DNA of 64,000 nucleotides. Origin: Diatrype stigma (lineage: Eukaryota > Ascomycota > Sordariomycetes > Xylariales > Diatrypaceae). The DNA is taken from NCBI GenBank assembly GCA_022225965.2, contig JAKJXP020000098.1, positions 117,041 through 181,040 of the forward strand, given 5' to 3'. Below, in pieces: positions 55,637 to 64,000 of the stretch. Numbering within the stretch: position 1 is the stretch's first letter; the number at the start of each line of letters is the position of its first letter. Position numbers and translations under genes: made by a program. Below the pieces are notes generated by a model that was not told the origin of the DNA, did not search any database, and saw only the letters and a program-made list of their open reading frames with translations.

Positions 55637-56990
55637 ATTTACCGTTAAGGCGTTTCTAGTAATGGCTTTACGAAATCGGGCTAAGCGTTCGTTTGTTATT
55701 TAAGTAACGTTTAAAATAAAAGGGCCCGCTGGTATGGGATACCTTCCTGCGTCGTCGTCGTATAGGGGATTATTCCCTTTTTCGTCGGCGTCGTTTATAT
55801 AGGTATTTTCGTCGTTCTTTCCCGTTTCCGTCTTTTTAATGCTTTATGCAAATACGAAAGCGAAGGTAAGGATAGGAGCAGGGGGAAGGACGAAAACGGG
55901 GGCCGGAGCCGGCGTCGGGGCCGACGCCGGGGCTTAGAAAGGGGTCCGGCGTGCCGTTTGCTGCTATGATAAGGGGGATAGTAGTAGCCGTATCTTAGGG
56001 GTTTTGGGGCCGGCCGGCGTAGGAAATCCCATGGGGCTATTCTTTTTTCCGCTGCCGGATACTAATGCTTATATTTGGATTTAGGCTTAGGCTGTTTAAG
56101 GTTATTGCTACTGGGCCTTTTTTAAAAAATACCTTATTATATATTTTTTAATTGCTTAATTTTAATTAGTTATTATTTAATTAATCGAACGATTTTGTCG
56201 TTTTTTTTATAAGTCGGGCTAAATATGTTAATAAATTAAATTCATACGGTCCGCAATAATTGTAGCATTTAATCTCGTTTTTGCAAATACCTTTTTAATA
56301 AGTGGCCTTATATATTTTATATGTTTTGCCGTATTATTAATAACGTAAGTTATAATCGTAATATTATCCGTTATAAAAGCTAAGGCAAATCTAGTATTAA
56401 ATAATTTTAAGGGCCTTAATAATAAGCTTTTTCGAACGGGAATTAAATATCCTAAAGCGTTTAACGATTTAAGGAAATGTTATAATTCATTCCTAAATCG
56501 AAATGTTTAATACGTATCGTTTAAAGCAATATAGGAAAATAAAATTAATGTCCGTTTAAATTATTATTTCGGCCTTAATAATTATATCGGTAAATTAAGG
56601 GCTTATATAAATACGGAATTCCTTTAAAACCTTTATTAAAATATACGTATATTAATTTTTAACTTTTTCGATAATTAGGCCCTTAATGTTAAAGGTTTTA
56701 TTAAGGATATATTATTTAGCAGTATTATTATAAAAACGTAACGCCTATTTAGTTTTAATTTTTTAGGCGTTAATAATGTTTCGGAAATTAAGCTTTGAAA
56801 TATCGACGATTATGGTTCGAACATTTATAAAGCGCAGTACGTATTATAAATAATTAAAGGTAAATCGTAAAAAAAAGCCGATTATCGGCTTTTCTTTTTG
56901 GAAATTAGGGTTATATTAATTAATTAAGGCCTAACTTTTTTATTCCTTTAGGCTTTTTCTTAACGTTGGTTTATTTTTAAGTATCGCCTT
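55637..56990 (-). pseudogene. LINE H ORF1 remnant
   Basis: Collinear with LINE B ORF1. A GC-richer Pro/Ala-coding patch at 55860-56040 (GGGGCCGGAGCCGGCGTCGG) and the decayed knuckle region at about 56230-56290. Confidence 0.7.
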
Positions 56991-57087
56991 TATTATTTTT
57001 AAGGCGAATTATTGTTATATATAATTAAGGCGGTATATAAAACGGCAATAATATGGCATTTTTTGTAATAAAAAAAGCAAACGCATT

Positions 57088-57904
57088 CTTTTATAACTCT
57101 CTTTTCCTATTCTTATACTCTATTAAGACCCTTTTTTGTACAATTTTCTCTTATATCGTAAGCTTTATTGTTATATTTGCCTTTAAATTAGGCAAACCCT
57201 TCGAAAATATCGGATACCTTTTACCCTTAACGGCCCTTAATTCCCCCGCAATAAACCTCCGGAACGGATTTTAAGAAACCGGCGCCTATCATTTTTATAA
57301 ACCCATTCATAATAATTAATAATAACAACAACGACAATAACCCAAAAGCCATTTCTTTCGTTTTAAAAAAGCCAAACGATAAAACGGCAATAGCAAAACC
57401 TAATGCTTTGAAAAGGTATAAGTCCTAAAGAAACCTCCTTATTTAATTTCCTTTAGGAACCCCCCAAAATCCCCCAATAAATTCCATTTTAATTATAATC
57501 AAATTAATACGTAAAAAAAAAAAAAGAAAAAAAAACATTCGAATTAAGTTCGAAGTATTTATAATTTATTCCTTATTTCTAAATACCGCCCATAACGCAT
57601 TTTAATAATTCATATCCATATATTAATAATAAATCCGATTAATATATTAATAAATTAAATAACTTATTATAAACTTAGCTAATTCAAAAAACCCAAAAAA
57701 CTTTAATCCCTTTTATGCTATTCATACGAAAATAAAAGGCTTAATTGCTTTCCGTTACGTTTCTTTATCGCTAATACTACCGAAAAACCCTATCGACCTC
57801 GTTTTCGACGAATCCCCTGGAAACACGTTCCTACTTTAAAATGAACGACGACGCGTTTCTTTTGCATTATACCCATTAAAACCCGCTATTACGTTACTAT
57901 TGCT
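57088..57904 (+). other. Inverted LINE 5' segment next to LINE H
   Basis: Reads as a LINE 5' end in plus orientation (CATTCTTTTATAACTC..., ATATCGTAAGC, the reversed CCCGCAATAAACC motif) for about 800 bases. It stops at the part of ORF1 just past where LINE H (minus) breaks off, so the two pieces overlap by a few tens of bases. Confidence 0.75.
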
Positions 57905-58076
57905 ATTTTTTACGTTACAGTTATACGCGGATAAAAACAACGAAGGCGAATCCGAATTGAACCTATCGATTGCAAATTCCCTTTCCTTGGTAATATACCA
58001 AGCCGCCATAAAGCGCATCTTACGGCATATCGCATATCAATTTTCCAATAACGACTATAATAAACTAACAAATACC
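57905..58076. other. Unassigned 170-bp segment
   Basis: Lies between the inverted LINE 5' piece and resumed LINE G. It matches nothing else in the window except its last 20 bases, which resemble LINE G host sequence. The plus strand is open (YADKNNEGESELNLSI, VIYQAAIKRILRHIAYQF), in phase with the following LINE words, but I cannot identify it. Confidence 0.4.
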
Positions 58077-59000
58077 TTCCATCCGCAAATAAAAAACGCA
58101 ATTTTATAATATATTTACGAACAGAACTTCAAAAGCGTTGCAACCGGAATAAATATCGCCGAAATCGCCAGGCTCGACGACGAGCAGCGACGACGAAAAG
58201 AACAAAATAATAACCCCTAATAATAACGGAACGTCCGTTAGGCCTTAAAAGCAGTAGCCCTCGATTTCCTTAATAATTATTCATAATATAAGTTAACATT
58301 TAAAAAAATAACAAAAGCGGATTAAACCATAATATAGCACTTAATACAGCGGATAAAACCAAAATAAACGTCGTATTTATATAAGAACCTTAAATCTTAA
58401 CCTTATACGGCAAAAAATAAACAAAAATACATCCGAAATACGATATGTTCTTCCTAATAAAGAATTAAAAACATTATTCCTAAATACTTATTTATATCCA
58501 TAAAAACCCGTATCTTAATACCGCTTAATTACGACTCTTCGTATCCAAAAATGCCTGCGTAATACAAATCAACAATTTAATAATCGCCAATATTTATTTA
58601 AAAAATAAGTTCTTATATCGATTATTTCGGAAGCTGAAAACTTGGAAACCTGGCCTTAATAGGATAATAAAGGGCGACTTTAATGCAATACATTGGTCCT
58701 AATAACTAAGGCGATACCGTCGATACGAAGGCCCAAAATAAAAGGTAACAAAATAATTCGAAAAACAAAGCTTAAAAATACTTAATACAAACGAATTAAC
58801 GCATTAGCGAAATAATACCATCGACCTAATAGCTTCTAATATTTCCGGCAGCATTATAGCGATAAACCTAAATATATATATTAATTCCAATTATTTCATT
58901 ATAATCGAAAAAATACCGATAAACAAAACGACGCGCCTTCCTAAAGCCAAACTTAATATATTCCTAAACGCAATCTTACGATTCGCATAACTGGTACAAA
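58077..59000 (+). pseudogene. LINE G ORF2, AP-endonuclease
   Basis: Starts with IYEQNFKSVATGINIAEIAR and DDEQRRRKEQ (identical in LINE B), then decayed endonuclease. GDFNA is at 58673-58687 (IKGDFNAIHWS) and the C-terminal ASNISGSIIAINLNIYINS block lies at about 58830-58890, where the family normally has a Ser-Asp-His motif (not readable here). Confidence 0.75.
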
Positions 59001-60929
59001 CGTATTAAACGGAACCGGTAAATGTCCCAAAATCGGCATAAAAAACGGAAAACCTCGTATACAACATACTGGAAACATTCGGCCGGGCAATAAAGGCAAT
59101 AAGCAAACCGCGGCATAATAAAAAACGTAACGCATTTTGGTAAAATAAAAAATGCGACTTTATAATCCGTACGTTCCGGTAATCGGCAAAAAAAAGATCG
59201 GGCATGCCGGATCCGAAGATTGCCAAAACACAAAGGACCGTAATTAAAAAGGCTAAAAAAGTATATTAAAACCGACGTATCGCCGGAGCCAATATAAATA
59301 AGTCCATTTATAAAATTATGGACTAATACAAATTTAAAAATAACTTCCGAGCCCCTTTCATTATGAAAGCCGAACGGATTATTATAAATACATAAGGAAA
59401 AATCGATTATTTCCGGATAATAATATTCGTTCCATAAATAAACGGCAATAACATACCGAACCTATGGCGCCCCTTTAAGCCGATAAATATGAATCCCTTT
59501 TTAATAAATCCCAATGCTTCTATATAAACCTATAACCCAATTCCATAAAATTAAAAAATAATAATAACAAAAGCAAAAAGCTTATATATTAAAATAGCAA
59601 CGACCGCGCCAAAAGAAAACGGCTTTACGGCCATTTTATTACAATTCGCTTGGCCCGTATTAAAAGGATCCATCCGTATATTATACGAAAAATGCCTAAA
59701 ATTCGGATATTACCTTACCCTTTTCCGTACAGCAAAGGTAATAATGCTGCCTAAGGTTGGAAAAAATGACTTTACAAAAATCAAGAATTGGAAATCAATT
59801 TTATTACTTTCGTACTTAAACAAAGGTCTTAAACGACTAATAATCCGGCGGATATTAATAACAGCAATACAAATAAGCGTTATTAATACATAACAATTCG
59901 GCGCTTTACTTAAACGCTTCGTTTTCGACTTGGTTGCATACGTAATACATAATATAAAACAAGCATTCGTTTAAAACAAGGTTGCCTTTTTTTTAACCAT
60001 GGATATTTCGGACATTTTTAACGCTATATTACGTAATAGGCTTATATTTAAATTATAATAGCAAAAATAAAATTACTTATTCGTTAAATAAATAAACTTC
60101 TTTATAATTAATCGCTTTACGTTAATCCGAATAAAAGACGTTACGACGAATAATAAACCCTTATCTTACGGTATGCCGCAAAAATCCCTTATATTCCCCA
60201 TTTTATTTATGCTATATACGAAACCTTTCTTCCGGAAAAAACCCCCTTTGATACGGTTTAAATATGCAAATGACGTAGCTATTTTCCGAACGGATAAATC
60301 AATAGCCGAAACAGCACGACTTCTTAAAAAAAACGCTAAAAACACACTACGCTGGAGCCAAAAAAACGCGTTTAATTTTAACCCGACGAAATGCGAATTA
60401 TAGCATTTCCATAAAAGCAAAGTTCCCAGAACGGAAAAAATACGAACCAACGACGACTTCGTAATAACACCCAAAACAAAATCCGTACGGTAGTTAAAAG
60501 TTTTTTTCGATTCTAAGCTAAGCTTTAAGGGCTATATATAATAATAAACAACTAAAACGTTCCGTACGGCCAATTATATTAAATACCTTAATAAAGTAAT
60601 ATATAGCTTTTTACCTAATAAAACCGCCATAGCCGTTAAGGCATATGTAATACTTATCGCAACATTTGGCGCAAAGGCCTGGTATTTAAAAATCGAACGT
60701 CCTGGCGTAAAATATAGGGATTTAATACAAACAGGTATATAAAGTTACCTTAATATTATTAATAAACCTTTCCGAATTGCAACCAAAGCGGTCCTATTAA
60801 TATGGCGCATTACCAAAATACCTATATTACATCGCAAATTAAACGTATTTCCGGCGCAAATAATTTACAAACAAATACGACTACGTTACGCCGTACGAAT
60901 ATGCAGCCTTAATTCAAATTATCCAGTAA
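59001..60929 (+). pseudogene. LINE G ORF2, linker, RT and start of RNase H spacer
   Basis: Linker to about 59600, RT fingers and palm to 60400. The box at 60263-60274 reads YAND (ANDVAIFRT), the first catalytic Asp having changed by G-to-A. The open stretch 60173-60403 begins MPQKSLIFPILFMLYTK, equivalent to the PQGS.lSP.LF..Y motif. Thumb at 60500-60700 (FFDSKLSFKGYI). Ends at element X2. Confidence 0.78.
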
Positions 60930-61577
60930 CAGGGTTGTGATTTAGTTACTAATAATTAGTTCGGCTCTGGATTAAAACTAACTAATATTCCTTAGTCCGA
61001 TTACGTAATTTAGTTAGTTAGTCCGGGTCCGAACTAAGGATTAACTAAATTAGTTAGTTAGTAACTAAGAAAAAACTAAAGAATAATTTCAAACTTAAGA
61101 AGTATTAAATTATTATATAAATAAAAAAATATAACCAATATTATAAAGATCTTTTAAAATAAAGAATGTTTTATATGGAATATATAATATTGTTTTTTAT
61201 ATACGATTTTATATAATTTATTTTATACGTAATTTATGTATTAATAATTTTATATAAAAAATATTAACTAAAATATATATTATATTTTATTCGTTTTTAC
61301 GAATTTATTTATAAGTGCTATATAAAAGGTTCTTTAATTTAAACGATATATAAATACATTATAAGCTTATAATTTTAAGGCTTAAGTTTTGAAATTTAAA
61401 AATTAAGCTTTAGTTTTTAGTCTTTTTTTAGTTACTAACTAACTAACTAAAATTATTCCTTAGTTAGTTCGGCCTCGGATTAAAACTAATTTAGTTATTC
61501 CAGGCCCGGACTAAAACTAATTAGTTAGTTAGTAGCTAAGAACGGACTAAAAACTAAGAAATAATTTCATAACCCTG
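60930..61577. mobile_element. CAGGG-type non-autonomous DNA element (X2), 648 bp
   Basis: Ends CAGGGTTGTGATTTAG and, inverted, CAGGGTTATGAAATTA. Subterminal regions carry many copies of TTAGTTAG and TTAGTCCGGG-like words on both sides, like transposase-binding repeats. CAGGG ends recall hAT elements, but no 8-bp target duplication is present and the flanks are non-contiguous LINE segments. No gene. Confidence 0.75.
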
Positions 61578-61919
61578 ATAACAACTAAAGCTTACGTAAT
61601 ATCGGTAATTACATAGGATACAAAAGCCTGATATTTAAGAGAAAAGCGCCCCGTAATAAAAAAACAGAAATACGCGTTAATAGGCGTTTTAAAGTACTTC
61701 GTAATTTCCGATAAACCATTCAGAATCGCCGCCAAAATAACCTTTCCGGTTTAACGCATCATTAATATTCCAATTCTATACCGTAAATCGAATATTTTTC
61801 TTGCGGTTATAATATACGAATAAATACTAAAACGACACATTATTCGATTTCGCAATTTGGATTCGGCTTATTCGATAATATAATACGCTAGCCCATTAAG
61901 GAGATAATACCCTGCGTAA

Positions 61920-62742
61920 TTATAATTAGCGTTAAATTTAATAACAAATTGCTTCCGCCTTTTATTACTAAACAAAAAGTAATTAAATAAGCCATTATTC
62001 GTTTTAGCCAACAAAAAGAAAAACAAAGACGTCCATAAAAGATAACTCGAATCCGTTTTTTTTCGTAACCTAGTTATTTATTTTAATAATTTTAGAATTA
62101 ATCGAATTAATTAAAGCTTCATGGCATATTAAGGCGATAAACGCTTATATGTAGTTAATGAATTATTTTTAAACGCAAAAGTTTTCGACGGCGAAATAAT
62201 TGCCGCGCATAAAGCGGCACAATAAGCAAAAAACGTTTAATATAACTTAAACCTTTTTAATAGGCATATATTTTTATATCGACAATACGGCAATTATTTA
62301 ATATATTCTTAAATATTTTTCGAATAATTCCTAACATAATCTTTTAGCTTCTTATTAAGCTGTTTTCCGAATCCGCTTATTAGCCTTTTTCGTTTAATAG
62401 GCTTTAAGATACGTCGAAATCGAAAGAAACAAAGCAACAAACGCCCAAGCCAAATTCGGCGCCGAACGACCGGTTTTCGATAAAGATAACCACATTTCCG
62501 GCAACATAACCCTTTTTCATTTTAAACGTATTAACCGAAAAAAACGTTTATTTGTTTTCTTTATTTAGTAATTTCGTAATACATTTTCGTTATATTAACG
62601 ATAAAGATTCGAAATAAGTAAGCCCTTTAAAAAGCTTTTCTTTATTCGAACAACCTTGCACCGTTTTTTTCGCGAAACGCTTAGGTTACGGGAACTTTAT
62701 TAGTTATTATAAACGATTTAACTACCCGGTCGTAATCGACGA
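61920..62742 (+). pseudogene. LINE J ORF2, RNase H and C-terminal block
   Basis: Plus-strand RNase H (collinear with LINE B 5760-5200; AAAGTTTTCGACGGCGAA at about 62178) and the start of the Cys/His block. It is completed after the SINE-like insertion at 63385-63600 (GAATGCCGCTGCCGCTATGG, homologous to the Tyr-Arg-Cys region). RIP stops present. Confidence 0.7.
62728..62742. repeat. Target-site duplication of SINE-like copy 4, left
   Basis: GGTCGTAATCGACGA, repeated exactly at 63385-63399. Confidence 0.92.
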
Positions 62743-63384
62743 TAATAATGATGATATATTTTTACGTCCGGATGAACCTATCTACCTAACTATTCACCCC
62801 TAAAGGAGGTATATAACTACGTACATAAGCCCGACACTATATAATGGAACGGCTGGAATATCCAGGGGGTTCCTGGATAAAGCGCGAGCAAATTAAGGCT
62901 AATAAAAAAAGAAGGAAAAGGACTGGAACTGGGGCGTCGAGGGCGAAATCGACGCATTATTGGTACCAGATGAATAACTGGTAACGGGAAGGGTTTTGGA
63001 TACCGTTGGCTAAGGGGGCTGTCAGTCGGCGGCGGGTCGTCGAATAATAGGCGGTCCAGCAAATGGTTGCGTAGCAGAAGGGGCTACCAAGGGGACGTCG
63101 AATGAAAAAAAGGGGACGTTAGGTCTACGGAAGGACAGGGAACGTCAGTAATCGGTGCCAGCGGCTTGGCGAAAATCGAAAGTCGATGGCGGATAGCAGA
63201 AATTGCCGGATTTGTTACCATTGCTGGCGGCATCGGACCAAAAAAGGCCCGCTCGGTTTGCGTCGCATGCACGCGGCTTAGCAGCTGCGTACTTCGACAA
63301 GCCAGGTCGTTACTTACCGCAGCAATTGCTGGGCTGGGCAGACTTAACTAAGGTGCGGACAGTTTAACCACTTGTCCAGGTGGA
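62743..63384 (-). mobile_element. SINE-like 640-bp element, copy 4
   Basis: Minus orientation, TAATAATGATGAT tail on the left and CCACTTGTCCAGGTGG at the right, the reverse of the copy 2 start. Moderate RIP. Flanked by a 15-bp duplication. Confidence 0.88.
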
Positions 63385-63399
63385 GGTCGTAATCGACGA
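63385..63399. repeat. Target-site duplication of SINE-like copy 4, right
   Basis: Matches 62728-62742. Confidence 0.92.
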
Positions 63400-63599
63400 A
63401 TGCCGCTGCCGCTATGGCGCCGACAAGGAATCCTTATACGTCGCCTTTTACGTTTTCTTTTAGGGCGCCCTTCGATCCCTAGAAATACGGCCTGGGCGAA
63501 AAGCGGACGAATCCTTTAGCCGTAACGGCTACCGAAACTTCGCAGCCTTTATCGAAAAGGCACGTCCTTACGGGACGACCGCGAAAAAAATAAAATAAC

Positions 63600-63882
63600 A
63601 TTTCTGGATCCCATTTTAAAGGACAGATAACGGGCGCTAACGAAGCCCCGAAAGGAAATAATTACCTGCTAAAAGAATAAAAACCCCTTTCCTATGTTAA
63701 ACCCTAATACGTTTGCGTTTTATTCCGGATCCTTAAGTTCTCCATATTCCAGCCGTTTCATATATTATATAATATCGGATCCTATATAGTTTTAATTATC
63801 CTATAAACCTTTTATATTCCCTTTAGAAATGGCTTATATATAACCAGGTATATTAGCTAAATAGGTTTATTCGAACGTAAAA
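63600..63882 (+). other. LINE J 3' UTR
   Basis: Shared LINE 3' UTR blocks (ATATTCCAGCCGTTTCATAT, AGCTAAATAGGTTTATTCG, ACGTAAAAG) directly before the tail. Confidence 0.8.

Positions 63883-64000
<118 letters not shown>

Larger units (their letters stand above)
51508..57087 (-). mobile_element. LINE H: Tad1-like retrotransposon, 3'-truncated, with inverted 5' end
   Basis: Minus-strand ORF2 C-terminal block, RNase H, RT, endonuclease and ORF1 in order up to about 57087. The 3' UTR and tail are absent (the element starts at 51509 inside the C-terminal coding block). The first 770 or so bases of the element are missing from this end and instead lie inverted at 57088-57904. Confidence 0.8.
49446..60929 (+). 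mobile_element. LINE G: Tad1-like retrotransposon on plus, 5'-incomplete, split by insertions
   Basis: Pieces 49446-49814, 50455-50501, 51141-51507 (ORF1 to ORF2 start) and about 58057-60929 (endonuclease, RT, thumb, start of RNase H) are collinear on plus. They are interrupted by two SINE-like copies and LINE H. No 5' end is seen; ORF1 begins in the knuckle region next to the LINE C tail. The 3' end is replaced at 60930 by element X2. Confidence 0.75.

Noticed and set aside
60930..61577. Classification of X2 as a hAT element
   Set aside because: The ends start CAGGG, but no 8-bp target duplication is present and there is no transposase. Left as an unclassified DNA element.

Overview
The window looks like an AT-rich, repeat-packed compartment of a filamentous ascomycete (Pezizomycotina) genome that has been through repeat-induced point mutation (RIP). 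Three things support this. C-to-T and G-to-A changes have emptied CpA/TpG sites and turned CAA/CAG glutamine codons into stops. CpG is comparatively preserved. All recognisable elements are of fungal types: Tad1-like LINEs, Helitrons, a MULE with a FAR1-type DNA-binding domain, and Tc1/mariner-like MITEs. I found no intact host gene, tRNA or rRNA. Nearly every base can be assigned to a transposon, usually one nested inside another.

Layout, left half (1-26.7 kb). A MULE on the minus strand has inverted terminal regions at 141-230 and 26293-26382. It is split by LINE A (2370-25574, minus, 14-bp target duplication). LINE A is split by LINE B (4500-21223, minus, 15-bp duplication). LINE B is split by a 10.2-kb Helitron (7909-18134, plus). 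That is four levels of nesting. Subtracting inserts, LINE A and LINE B are each about 6.47-6.50 kb, which gives the full length of the family.

Middle (26.7-49.4 kb). A minisatellite, a Helitron end stub and an extremely AT-rich stretch lead into LINE C (plus, 27556 to 49445). LINE C is broken by LINE D (28322-45410, minus, again about 6.47 kb). LINE D carries a TA-flanked MITE (30107-40726), and inside that MITE sits a second Helitron (30395-40589). To the right, LINE C holds a truncated CAGGG-type DNA element, a second TA-flanked MITE (46375-46821) and a 645-bp SINE-like element.

Right part (49.4-64 kb). LINE G (plus) contains two adjacent SINE-like copies and a rearranged LINE H (minus) with an inverted 5' end. 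A CAGGG-type element (60930-61577) separates LINE G from LINE J (plus), whose (TTA)n tail runs off the window.

How the parts work together. The LINEs encode a gag-like ORF1 and an ORF2 with endonuclease, reverse transcriptase and RNase H. Their 3' UTR and (ATC/ATT)n tail are shared by a 640-bp non-autonomous family that they probably mobilised; four copies have clean 14-17 bp target duplications. The Helitron encodes a Rep-helicase plus three or four further ORFs that I do not recognise, all broken only, or almost only, at former Gln (occasionally Arg) codons. These accessory Helitron ORFs and the SINE-like family are the most novel content. All genes here are dead as read.
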